64,000 nucleotides of DNA from Myxococcales bacterium (GTDB taxonomy: Bacteria > Myxococcota_A > Polyangia > Nannocystales > Nannocystaceae), in the NCBI GenBank assembly GCA_020633335.1, contig JACKDU010000005.1, positions 310,001 to 374,000 on the forward strand. Reading direction: 5' to 3'. Each line of letters opens with the position of its first letter. The first letter of the stretch is position 1. A program made the translations under genes and the position numbers. Below the pieces are notes generated by a model. The model was not told the origin of the DNA, ran no database searches, and saw only the letters and a program-made list of their open reading frames with translations. Below, piece after piece: positions 15,061-22,932 of the stretch.

Positions 15061-16032
15061 CGCGAGCTCGTCGGCGATCCGCCAGGTCAGCGTCACCTCG
15101 GCGCCGGGCTCCTCGGCCAGCGGCGCGCCCGCGCGGGCGATGAGGCGGCGCTCGCCGAGCGCCAGCTCGAGCTCCCAGCGGTCGCCGAGGCAGCGCTGGG
15201 CGACCAGGCGGGCGACCGTCGCCCGCCGCTCTGGATCGCCGGCCAGCATCATGTGTGTCCCAAGGGTCAGGTTCTCGGGGCGGATCCAGCGGCCGCCGGC
15301 GCCGGGGAGCGGCGAGAGTTCGCCGAGGAGGCGGCCGGCCGCGAGCGTCGGCGGGCGGGCGTAGAGCGCCGCTGGCGGGCCGCTGGCGATGAGGCGGCCG
15401 TGGTCGAGGAGGAGGAGGTGATCGGCGAGGGCCATCGCCTCCTCGGGGTCGTGGGTGACGTGGACGAAGGCGAGGCCGCGGGCCCGCTGGGTCGCCGCGA
15501 GCATGCGGCGGAGGTCGGCGCGGAGCGGGCGATCGAGGGCCGCGAGCGGCTCGTCGAGGAGGACGAGGCGGGGCTCGCCGGCGAGCGCCCGGGCGAGCGC
15601 GACCCGCTGCTGCTGGCCGCCGGAGAGCGCGGCCGGCCGGCGCTCGGCGATCCCGGGGGCGTCGAGGCCGACGTCGCGGAGGAGGGCGGCGACCCGCTCG
15701 GCGAGCGCCGGGCCGCGGAGGCCGGCGAGGCGGGCGGCGAAGCCGACGTTGGCGGCGACGTCGAGGTGGGGGAAGAGCGCGTAGCCCTGGAAGACGGTGT
15801 GGACCGGCCGGCGCTCGGGGGGCAGGCGATCGAGGGGCGCGCCGCCCAGGACGATCGATCCGCCGTCGAGGCGCTCGAGCCCGGCGATCGCCCGCAGGAG
15901 GGTGGTCTTGCCCGATCCAGAGGCCCCCATCACGCAGGTGTAGGCGCCGGCGGGGAGGGTCGCGGAGACCCGATCGAGCGCGAGCACGCCGCCCGGGAAG
16001 CGGCGGCTGAGATCGACGAGGGTGAGGCTCAT
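15049..16032 (-). CDS. ABC transporter ATPase (Pot/iron/thiamine type)
   Basis: 327 residues. Walker A GASGSGKT (36-43), Q-loop Gln82 in FQGYALFPH, signature LSGGQ (136-140), Walker B LVLLDE (156-161) and switch His194 are all intact. About 90 C-terminal residues form a TOBE-like regulatory domain (WIRPENLTL). This is the importer ATPase class that serves spermidine/putrescine, Fe(III), thiamine or sulfate permeases. The start overlaps the permease stop (ATGA), so the two are coupled. A plausible binding protein is the PotD-like lobe at 13594-14493, but that gene has lost its second lobe and is separated by a convergent small gene. Confidence 0.9.
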   Translation of the reverse strand: MSLTLVDLSRRFPGGVLALDRVSATLPAGAYTCVMGASGSGKTTLLRAIAGLERLDGGSIVLGGAPLDRLPPERRPVHTVFQGYALFPHLDVAANVGFAARLAGLRGPALAERVAALLRDVGLDAPGIAERRPAALSGGQQQRVALARALAGEPRLVLLDEPLAALDRPLRADLRRMLAATQRARGLAFVHVTHDPEEAMALADHLLLLDHGRLIASGPPAALYARPPTLAAGRLLGELSPLPGAGGRWIRPENLTLGTHMMLAGDPERRATVARLVAQRCLGDRWELELALGERRLIARAGAPLAEEPGAEVTLTWRIADELALPR

Positions 16033-17495
16033 GGGCGCCTCCGTGGCCCGCCGAGGCGGGCGGCGAGGGGGACGAGGAGGAGCGGGGCGAGGGCGAGGGT
16101 GAGGGTGACGAGGGCGACCGCGCCGCTGCCGCTGCCCCGGGCGAGGATCGTCAGGGCGACCGCGAGGGTCGAGCCGCCGGGGCCGGAGGTGAAGGCGGGG
16201 ACGCTCACCGCCCCGAGGAGGAGGGCGAGGAGGACGAGGGCGACGCCGGCCGCCGGCCGCCCGAGGAGCGGGATCCAGAGGCGGCGGAGGCGGGCGACCG
16301 GACCCGCGCCGAGGTCGCACGCGGCCTCGTCGAGCGCCAGCGGGAGGCCGGCGAGGGTGAGGCGACCGGCGAGGTAGGCGAGCGCGAGGCTGGCGGGCGC
16401 GAGGCCCCAGAGGGTGAGGAGCTCGCCGGGCGGGAGGGCGATCGCCCGACCGACCTCGAGGGCGAGGATCCCCTGGACCGCCGGCGGGATCGCCAGGGGG
16501 AGGACCAGGAGCGCGCCGAGGCGGGGTCCGAGGCGGGGGCGGCGGAGGGCGAGGGCGAAGCCGGCGATCGCGGCGAGGGCGGCGAGGGGCGGGTGGGTGC
16601 GCGCGCTCGCCTCGATCGCCGCGCCGATGGATGTCCCGAGGGACATGTCCTTCGGGGTGGAGAAGGCGAGGCGCGCGAGGCCGAGGGCCGGCAGGACGGC
16701 GATCGCCGCGGCGAGGGCGGCGAGCGCCCGGAGGGCGGCGCGCGGCCGCGGGAGGGCGCCGGCGCCCCCGTGGCCCTGGCCGGGCGCGGCGAGGGCGTCG
16801 ATCGCCCCGAGGAGGGCGCGGGCGCAGGGGAGGGTGAGGGCGAGGAGGGCCGCGCTCAGGATCGTCAGGGTCGCCGGATCCTCGAGCGAGAAGGCGACCT
16901 CGCGGAGGAGGAGCGCGAGGGCGTAGAGCTTGCCGCCGCCGGCGAGCTCGAGGGTGGCGATGTCGCCGACGCTGACCAGCGCGCTCCAGAGGGCGGCGCT
17001 CGCCAGCGTCGGCCGCAGGAGCGGGAGGGTGATCGTCCGCCAGCGGGTCCAGGGGCCGGCGCCGAGATCGGCGGCCGCCTCGAGCCAGCGGGGATCCAGC
17101 GCCCGGAGGCGGAGGAGCACGAGGAGCGCGGCCAGGGGGAGGGCGCCGGCGAGCTCGGCGAGGGCGACCGCGAGGGCGCCCGGCGGCAGCCCGAGGCCGA
17201 GCACCCCGAGCGCGCGGGCGAGCGGCGAGATCAGGAAGAGGGCGAAGAGGAGCGGCGCCGGCAGGGCGCGGGCGAGCGGGTAGGCGCCGGCGCAGGCGAG
17301 GAGGGCGACGGTCGCCGCGAGGGCGAGCGAGCGGCCGCTGGCGAGGAGCCAGAGCTCGCCGCCGATCGTCGCGCCGGTCGGCGAGGCGCCCTCGGCGAGG
17401 GCGCGGGCCGCCAGGAGCGCGAGGGGGAGCGCGAGGCTCAGGGCCACGTAGGCCCCGACCACGAGGGGCGCGCCTCGGCGATCCGCGTGCCTCAT
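16029..17495 (-). CDS. ABC transporter permease, two fused membrane domains
   Basis: 488 residues from the ATG at 17495 with about twelve hydrophobic segments. Two EAA loops are present, one per half: residues 139-161 (EAAADLGAGPWTRWRT...) and 389-411 (DEAACDLGAGPVARLRR...). Each contacts the ATPase. So both half-permeases (PotB+PotC-like) are on one chain, as in FbpB/ThiP-type Fe(III) and thiamine importers. The central linker carries a short dispersed 20-bp word (16632-16651) encoding KDMSLGT. A longer upstream open frame covers the antisense of the next gene and is not coding. Substrate unknown. Confidence 0.88.
   Translation of the reverse strand: MRHADRRGAPLVVGAYVALSLALPLALLAARALAEGASPTGATIGGELWLLASGRSLALAATVALLACAGAYPLARALPAPLLFALFLISPLARALGVLGLGLPPGALAVALAELAGALPLAALLVLLRLRALDPRWLEAAADLGAGPWTRWRTITLPLLRPTLASAALWSALVSVGDIATLELAGGGKLYALALLLREVAFSLEDPATLTILSAALLALTLPCARALLGAIDALAAPGQGHGGAGALPRPRAALRALAALAAAIAVLPALGLARLAFSTPKDMSLGTSIGAAIEASARTHPPLAALAAIAGFALALRRPRLGPRLGALLVLPLAIPPAVQGILALEVGRAIALPPGELLTLWGLAPASLALAYLAGRLTLAGLPLALDEAACDLGAGPVARLRRLWIPLLGRPAAGVALVLLALLLGAVSVPAFTSGPGGSTLAVALTILARGSGSGAVALVTLTLALAPLLLVPLAARLGGPRRRP
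16632..16651. repeat. Short dispersed palindromic word, copy 1
   Basis: Contains ATGTCCC-GA-GGGACAT followed by GTCCT. Nineteen of 20 bases recur at 63359-63378 inside an unrelated gene and in a different reading frame. Confidence 0.6.
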
Positions 17496-17615
17496 GCGCC
17501 CCCTTGGTAGCGCCGTCGCGGGCGGCCTGTCCATCGCGCAGAGGCCCTCACGGCCGCCAAAAGTTGACGTCGCTCCGCGGCCCGAGCGCAGGCGCGAGGC
17601 GCTAGCCTTGGCGCG

Positions 17616-18560
17616 ATGCCCCGCTCGCCCCGCTCCCCGCGCCTCGTCCTCCGCCTCCTCGCCGGCGCCGCGCTCCTCGTCGGCTGCAGCGGCGGCGGGG
17701 GAGGGAGCGCGACCGAGGGCTCGACCTCGGCGGCGACGAGCGGGAGCAGCGGATCGTCCGGGTCGAGCTCGAGCGGGGTGAGCTCGGCGAGCGCGACGAG
17801 CGGATCGACGGGCGGCGCGACCACGAGCGGTGGCGAGACCGGCAGCGCGTCGGGCTCGACCTCGACCTCGACCTCGACGACGACGACCGGCGGGGCGAGC
17901 AGCGGCGGCGGCCAGGATCCGGTCTGCGATCCTGGGCAGATCCTCTGCGATGGCGCCTGCACCGACGTCGCCAGCGATCCCGCGAACTGCGGGGCATGCG
18001 GCGAGGTTTGCCCGGATGATCAGCTCTGCGGCTCGGGGAGCTGCGGCGCCCGGATGACCTGCCCGCCGGGGATGCTCGACTGCGGCGGCGAGTGCCGCGA
18101 CGTCTCCAACGACCCCGAGTACTGCGGGAGCTGCGAGGTGACGAAGTGCGACGACGCGGAGTTCTGTCAGGACGGCGCCTGCGTCTGTCGCCCCGAGCTC
18201 AGCGCCTGCGGGGGCGCCTGCGTCGATCTCGGCGCCGATCCCCAGCACTGCGGCGGCTGCGATCAGCCCTGCGAGGGCGAGAGCGTCTGCGTCGCCGGCG
18301 CGTGCAAGAGCGCCGCCGAGTGCGACGCCGAGGTCTGCGGGGGCGGCTGCGTCGACACCGAGACCAGCCCGCTCCACTGCGGCGGCTGCGGCAACGCCTG
18401 CGCCGTCGACCAGATCTGCGCCGGCGGCGAGTGCTACGACTACGAGCCGGCCGCCGGCTGCGCGAGCTGCGGGGGCTGCGACGCCTGCCCGAAGCAGGAG
18501 CCCTGCTGCGAGCTCCCGGGCTACGGCGTGAGCTGCATCGAGGCGAAGGGCTGCGGCTAG
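17616..18560 (+). CDS. Cysteine-rich myxobacterial lipoprotein (Stigma-type repeats)
   Basis: 314 residues. Signal peptide with lipobox LLVGC (Cys at about 24), then a ~75-residue Ser/Gly/Thr linker. The rest is a cysteine-rich domain with repeats of the form C-x-G-x-C-x-D-(x)n-D-P-x-x-CG-x-C, for example GACTDVASDPANCGACG, ECRDVSNDPEYCGSC and ACVDLGADPQHCGGC. These match the secreted disulfide-rich repeats found in myxobacteria and presumably form small disulfide knots at the cell surface. Function unknown. It is divergent from the ABC permease and converges on the membrane protein at 18588. Confidence 0.82.
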   Translation: MPRSPRSPRLVLRLLAGAALLVGCSGGGGGSATEGSTSAATSGSSGSSGSSSSGVSSASATSGSTGGATTSGGETGSASGSTSTSTSTTTTGGASSGGGQDPVCDPGQILCDGACTDVASDPANCGACGEVCPDDQLCGSGSCGARMTCPPGMLDCGGECRDVSNDPEYCGSCEVTKCDDAEFCQDGACVCRPELSACGGACVDLGADPQHCGGCDQPCEGESVCVAGACKSAAECDAEVCGGGCVDTETSPLHCGGCGNACAVDQICAGGECYDYEPAAGCASCGGCDACPKQEPCCELPGYGVSCIEAKGCG

Positions 18561-18562
18561 TA

Positions 18563-18580
18563 CCTGTCCGTGAGGACAGG
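18563..18580. terminator. Perfect hairpin between convergent genes
   Basis: CCTGTCC-GTGA-GGACAGG lies exactly in the 27-bp gap. A 7-bp perfect stem with a tetraloop; no T-run. Likely bidirectional terminator. Confidence 0.6.
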
Positions 18581-18587
18581 AATCGAC

Positions 18588-19229
18588 TCAGGCGCCGGCC
18601 TCGCGGCCCTGCCGGGCGGCCTCGGCCGCCTCTCGGGCCTCGCGCATGACCTGGCTGGTGACCTCGTGGTAGTCGGCGCGGGCCTGGCGGAGGGCCCAGC
18701 CGACGAGGACCACGGCGACGACGCCGACGAAGGCGATCGTGAACCATCGCCCGCTGGAGTCGCCGAGGAGCGCGCTGGCGATGAGGAGCGCCGGCACCAC
18801 CAGGGTCGAGGGGAGGAGGCGGATCTTCGCCCGGAAGACCGTGTCGCCGCCGAGCTCGGGGTGCGGCGGGACGATCACCAGGGCGCCGATCGCAATGATC
18901 CCGCGGGTCTCGCGGGGGACCAGATCGCCGCGCACCGAGCCCTCGGGGCGGTGTTGCTCGCGCCAGAAGTGGGCGACGCCGCGGCTCTCCCAGCGGACCT
19001 TGATCCGCGAGCGGCCGTCGGCGTCGACGTAGACGCGGGCCCGCGGGAAGGGGCCGGCGTAGAGCGAGCCGTGGTCACCCCACGAGAGGTCCTCGCTGAT
19101 CGTCAGCGCCGGGATCGTCAGGCGGATCAGCCAGAGCTGCTCGTGGACGAGCCCCTGGCGCTCGATCATCCAGAGGGCGAGCGCGAGCGCAGGGGGGATC
19201 AGCTCAAGGAGGTCGAGCTGGGCGAGCAT
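18588..19229 (-). CDS. Putative membrane protein
   Basis: 213 residues with a hydrophobic N-terminal segment (about 8-24) and two C-terminal membrane segments (about 135-155 and 160-182), ending in a polar Ala/Glu/Arg-rich tail. Between them is a ~100-residue soluble part with beta character (SRIKVRWESRGVAHFW). No family recognised. It starts 3 bp after the stop of the IgGFc-binding-type lipoprotein gene and should be cotranscribed with it. Confidence 0.65.
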   Translation of the reverse strand: MLAQLDLLELIPPALALALWMIERQGLVHEQLWLIRLTIPALTISEDLSWGDHGSLYAGPFPRARVYVDADGRSRIKVRWESRGVAHFWREQHRPEGSVRGDLVPRETRGIIAIGALVIVPPHPELGGDTVFRAKIRLLPSTLVVPALLIASALLGDSSGRWFTIAFVGVVAVVLVGWALRQARADYHEVTSQVMREAREAAEAARQGREAGA

Positions 19230-19232
19230 GCG

Positions 19233-21224
19233 CTACTGCGGGAGCGGGACGACGATGTCGTTGATCCCCGCGATGTCGCCGCCGCCGGGGTAGCCGTAGG
19301 ACGAGTAGTAGTCGGTCCCCCAGACGACGATCCCGAAGGTCTTGTCGCTCTCGGCGAGGTGGCGGCTGGTCGCGCAATTGGTCCCCGGCGCCGCCTGGCC
19401 GCCGCGGGAGAGGTCGACGTGCGCGTACTCGAAGCGGCCGTCGCCGCCGACCGGCATCCAGCCGGTGACTGGCGCGCCCATGCACTCGATGTTGACGTCG
19501 GCGAACATGTCGTCCTCGCCCTTGACCCGGACGAGGACGACGTTGGTGGTCGGGTAGGTCGGGTCGGTGAAGAAGACGTAGCGGTCCTGGAACTGGGCCG
19601 GCGGCAGGAGGCTGACCCACTCCTCGTCGCCGAGCGGGCAGGGCCCCGGGTTGTTCGAGCAGCCCGCGCGGAAGGAGCCCTGGGTGCCCGCCATGTACTG
19701 CGAGAAGAGGAAGGGGTGATCGCTGTCCTGCGACTTGACGATGAAGACCTGGGTGGTCTCAAAGTCGACGATCTGGCCGGCGTTGATCATCGCCGGCACG
19801 CCGGGCGGCATCGGATCCCAGCTCAGCATGGTCCCGTCGACCGCGCCGACCAGGCGGTAGGGGACGCTCTCCGGCTGCAGCGACTGCAGGCGGGTGACCA
19901 CGCCGGCGCCGACGTACTCCGAGCCGAGGGCGGTGACGTGGGGGATCTGCTGGTGGGCCGACTCGCCGCCGCCGCCGCCCGGCGAGGTCATCGAGCCGAT
20001 CCGCAGGTACTTGTTGCCGGTCCAGAGGGCGATCGGCTTGTCCGACTCGAGGAGCGCGGCGGTCGGATCCATCGGGTCGTTGAGGCCGCTCCACTGGATC
20101 GTCTCGCCGGCGTTGAGGGTGTACTCGGTGGTGACGTTGGCCGGCGCCGGGACGATCCCGTTGCCGCCGGGGAAGTTGGACTTCGGGGCGATCTTGATCG
20201 TCGTGTTGTCCTCGTTGGCGACCACCAGCGCGAAGCGGCCGTCGGAGGTCGCCCCCTTGGCCGGCGCGTTGGCGACGAAGTTGGTCCCCCACGAGGTCGC
20301 CGGGAAGAGGAGGGTCGCGCTCGGCAGGTAGGAGGAGGCGCCGCCGTAGGGGAGGATGTCGTAGGCGCGGACCGGGCGGTCGGAGACGACGTGGAAGGCC
20401 TTGCCCTTGCCGGCGCCGGGGACCGCGGTGTCGTCGAGGATGATCGGCGGGACCGGGCACTCGAGCGAGGTCGCGTTCTTCACCCCCGGGCGGTGGGAGA
20501 GGAAGATGATCGCGACCTCGTCGGGCGGGATCCCGTCGGCCGGCAGCGGATCGTAGGTGGTGTTGGGGGCGATCCCCTTGGGGATCCGGGCGTAGGTCGC
20601 GGCGTCGTAGCTCTGGCCGTCGTAGGTGATCGAGATCTTCGCCGAGTCCTCCCAGGTGTTGGCGAGGAAGACCGCGAAGCAGGGGCCGCGCTGCGAGGCG
20701 CCCAGGTTGCCGTTGAAGACGAAGGGGGGCGTCGGCGCCCAGAACTCGCAGCCGATCGAGCCCTCGATCTGGGCGATCGCCTCGCAGATCGGCACGCACA
20801 TCGCGTCGAGGCAGCCCTGGTCGGGAGGACAGGTCTCGACGATCTGGTTGCTCTCGTTGAGGATGTTCTTGAGGTCGCCCGAGCAGTGGAGCACCGGCGG
20901 CGGCGGCTCGCCGGTGGTGCTCGAGTCGGAGGTCGAGCTCGTTGTCATCACCATGCCGGTGGTCTCGCCGGTGGTCGCGGTCGAGTCGGAGGTCGAGCCG
21001 GTCGAGGCGGAGGTCGAGGTCCCCTCGGTCGCGCTCATCGAGCCGCTCCCGCTGTCGCTGGTGCTCCCGGTCGAGCCGCTGGTCGACGCCGAGGTCGTCG
21101 GGGCCGTGGTCGCGCTGGCGCTGCCGGTGCCGGCGGTCTCGGACTCGTTCGCGGTGTCGTCGCTGCTGCAGGCGAGGATGAGGAGGGCGGCGGCGGCCAG
21201 GGGGATCGATGAGGTGATACGCAT
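19233..21224 (-). CDS. IgGFc-binding-domain lipoprotein
   Basis: 663 residues. Signal peptide with lipobox LILAC (Cys 19), a Ser/Thr/Gly linker to about residue 105, a short Cys-containing module (GCLDAMCVPICEAI), then a ~500-residue domain. Patterns such as GPCFAVFLANTWEDSAKISI, RPVRAYDILPYGGA, SSYLPSATLLFPATSWGTNF, ESDKPIALWTGNKYL and SHPFLFSQYM-like segments are characteristic of the IgGFc-binding protein N-terminal domain family, common in secreted proteins of myxobacteria. It is probably a surface adhesin or matrix-binding lipoprotein. Ligand unknown. It forms a two-gene unit with the membrane protein downstream. Confidence 0.8.
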   Translation of the reverse strand: MRITSSIPLAAAALLILACSSDDTANESETAGTGSASATTAPTTSASTSGSTGSTSDSGSGSMSATEGTSTSASTGSTSDSTATTGETTGMVMTTSSTSDSSTTGEPPPPVLHCSGDLKNILNESNQIVETCPPDQGCLDAMCVPICEAIAQIEGSIGCEFWAPTPPFVFNGNLGASQRGPCFAVFLANTWEDSAKISITYDGQSYDAATYARIPKGIAPNTTYDPLPADGIPPDEVAIIFLSHRPGVKNATSLECPVPPIILDDTAVPGAGKGKAFHVVSDRPVRAYDILPYGGASSYLPSATLLFPATSWGTNFVANAPAKGATSDGRFALVVANEDNTTIKIAPKSNFPGGNGIVPAPANVTTEYTLNAGETIQWSGLNDPMDPTAALLESDKPIALWTGNKYLRIGSMTSPGGGGGESAHQQIPHVTALGSEYVGAGVVTRLQSLQPESVPYRLVGAVDGTMLSWDPMPPGVPAMINAGQIVDFETTQVFIVKSQDSDHPFLFSQYMAGTQGSFRAGCSNNPGPCPLGDEEWVSLLPPAQFQDRYVFFTDPTYPTTNVVLVRVKGEDDMFADVNIECMGAPVTGWMPVGGDGRFEYAHVDLSRGGQAAPGTNCATSRHLAESDKTFGIVVWGTDYYSSYGYPGGGDIAGINDIVVPLPQ

Positions 21225-21349
21225 GGGGGAGCTCCGTCACCCTGGATAACACAGGCGCAGAGGGTCCACGCCGGCGGCCCGCGGGACGGAGGGGCGCCGG
21301 CGCGCTCGAGCTCGGACGGGCGCGTCGACTTGGCGTCGGCGAATGCTTG

Positions 21350-21377
21350 TTGACACAGAACGGTTTGCGTCACAAAC
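21350..21377 (+). promoter_or_regulatory. Promoter with overlapping inverted repeat before the membrane protein/regulator pair
   Basis: A consensus TTGACA (21350-21355) is followed 17-18 bp later by an AT-rich CAAACT/AAACTA. The inverted repeat GTTTG-CGTCA-CAAAC (21363-21377) overlaps the -10 position, a good site for autoregulation by the winged-helix protein encoded downstream. Confidence 0.5.
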
Positions 21378-21409
21378 TAAACGGCGAGACAGAAGAAAGG
21401 CGCGACGTG

Positions 21410-21985
21410 ATGGCAGAGACCCTCGAAGAACGGCTCTTTCGGCGCTACTGGGACGACGGCCTCCTCGACCTGCTGGCCGGCGCTGGCGTGCTGATGGCGG
21501 GCGTCGCCTGGCTCGCGGGCGTGGTCGCGGTCGGCGGCGCGCTCGCGGTCCTGCCGATCGTCCTCTGGCGGCCGCTGCGGGCCCGCCTGGTCGAGCCGCG
21601 CCTCGGTCAGGTCGAGTTCCGGGCGAAGCGGATCGCTCGCCAGCAGCGGCACAGCCTCGCGCTCCTCGGCGCCGGCGTGCTCGCCTTCGCCCTCGTCCTC
21701 GCGGTCGCGCTCACGCGCACGCGCGGTGGCGGGGGGATCGGCGCGCCGCTGGTCGCCGGCCTGCCGGCGCTCCTCGTGGCGCTCCCGGCGTTCGCCGTCG
21801 GCGCGTCGCTCGGGGTGCGGCGGCTCCACTTCTACGGCCTCACCCTCCTCGCGGGCGGCGGCCTGGTGATCGTCCTCGACGCCGATCCAGGGTGGGCGCT
21901 GGTCGGGGGCGGCTGCGTCGCGGTGATCGTCGGCGCGATCCTCCTCCGTCGTCTGCTGCGGATCGCCGTGGAGGTGGAGGCGTGA
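21410..21985 (+). CDS. Multi-spanning membrane protein paired with a winged-helix regulator
   Basis: 191 residues from the ATG at 21410 (AGAAAGG upstream). The N-terminus ETLEERLFRRYWDDGLLDLLAG precedes five or six hydrophobic segments with short Arg-rich loops. No enzymatic motif is visible. The stop overlaps the GTG start of the next gene (GTGA), so the two are tightly coupled. Such pairs of a small membrane protein and a winged-helix repressor are widespread; the membrane partner may sense an envelope signal, but this is inference. Confidence 0.72.
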   Translation: MAETLEERLFRRYWDDGLLDLLAGAGVLMAGVAWLAGVVAVGGALAVLPIVLWRPLRARLVEPRLGQVEFRAKRIARQQRHSLALLGAGVLAFALVLAVALTRTRGGGGIGAPLVAGLPALLVALPAFAVGASLGVRRLHFYGLTLLAGGGLVIVLDADPGWALVGGGCVAVIVGAILLRRLLRIAVEVEA

Positions 21986-22317
21986 GCGGCGAGGAGGAGG
22001 AGGAGGGCGGGCCGCTCCGCGAGCTCCTCGACGTCGACCGGACGATCCACGAGCCCGCTCGCCTGGCGATCCTCGCCCACCTGATGGCGGTCGAGAGCGC
22101 CGACTTCCTCTACCTGCGTCGGGTCACCGGGCTCACGGCGGGGAACATCTCGAGCCACCTCTCGCGCCTCGAGGAGCAGGGGCTCGTCGGCGTGAAGAAG
22201 GAGTTCCAGGGGCGGCGGCCGCGGACCCTGGTGCGCCTGAGCGCGGCCGGGAGGCGGGCGCTCCAGCGCTATGTGCGGACGATGGCGAGCGCGCTCGAGG
22301 TGATCGGGATCGAGTGA
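21982..22317 (+). CDS. Winged-helix DNA-binding transcriptional regulator
   Basis: 111 residues from a GTG start at 21982 that overlaps the upstream stop. The sequence IHEPARLAILAHLMAVESADFLYLRRVTGLTAGNISSHLSRLEEQGLVGVKKEF is a typical ArsR/MarR-like winged helix: helix 2-turn-recognition helix (LTAGNISSHLSRLEEQ) followed by the wing (RRPRTLVRLSAAGRRAL). It probably represses its own promoter at 21350-21377. No metal-binding Cys is present, so it is not a classical ArsR metal sensor. Confidence 0.85.
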   Translation: MSGEEEEEGGPLRELLDVDRTIHEPARLAILAHLMAVESADFLYLRRVTGLTAGNISSHLSRLEEQGLVGVKKEFQGRRPRTLVRLSAAGRRALQRYVRTMASALEVIGIE

Positions 22318-22329
22318 TCGGGCCCTAGA

Positions 22330-22351
22330 AACATGTCTATTTGGTCATGTT
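22330..22351. terminator. AACATG/CATGTT inverted repeat between convergent genes
   Basis: AACATG-N10-CATGTT fills the 33-bp gap between two convergent genes. On the minus strand it reads TGAACATGACC-N7-CATGT, a pattern shared with the hairpin at 44441-44474. Confidence 0.45.
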
Positions 22352-22932
22352 CATGTGAGGAGCGCGAGCGCGACGAAGGCCGCGATGAAGGCGAGCGCGA
22401 GGAGGACCAGCGGCGTGATCCGGCGGAGGAGCGCCGAGGGATCCGCGCCGGCGGCCCGGGCGAGCGCGGCGTCCTCGTCGTCGCTGACGTCCCACGCGGG
22501 CAGCGGCGGGTGGGCCGCGGCGAGGCGCGGGTCGCCCTCGCGGAGCTCGTCGAAGGCCTCACGCACGAGCTCGTGGAGCGCCTCGCGGCGCGCCTCAAAG
22601 CCGCCGCGGAGCGCGGCGAGGCCGGCGACGAGCTCGATCGCCGCGGGCGCGTCGTCGGCGAGGGCGTCGAGGGCCCGCCGGATCGCGCGGATCGCCTCGC
22701 TGACCTCCTGCTCGGCGAGGACCGCGTCGTCGTCGGTGGCCGCCGCCTCGCCGCGGAACACCTTCATGTCCGCGACGGCGCCGGCGATCTCGTTGACCGC
22801 CTGGCGGCCGAGCTCGCGCTCGCGCCTGGCGTCGTCGAGCTCGCGGGCGTAGGTCGTGCCGGCGAGGTGGAGGAAGCGGTCCGCGTCGCGGAGCGCGTCG
22901 AGGGCCTGGGTGTGGCTGGCGGTGCTCATCAT
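22351..22932 (-). CDS. Tail-anchored helical protein downstream of a Ser/Thr kinase
   Basis: 193 residues from the ATG at 22932, which overlaps the kinase stop as ATGA. The body is strongly helical and charged (ELDDARRERELGRQAVNEIAG, AIRAIRRALDALADD), with a single C-terminal membrane segment (LLRRITPLVLLALAFIAAFVALALL). No signal peptide, so the helical part should face the cytoplasm. Translational coupling suggests it is a partner or substrate of the kinase. No family recognised. Confidence 0.75.
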   Translation of the reverse strand: MMSTASHTQALDALRDADRFLHLAGTTYARELDDARRERELGRQAVNEIAGAVADMKVFRGEAAATDDDAVLAEQEVSEAIRAIRRALDALADDAPAAIELVAGLAALRGGFEARREALHELVREAFDELREGDPRLAAAHPPLPAWDVSDDEDAALARAAGADPSALLRRITPLVLLALAFIAAFVALALLT

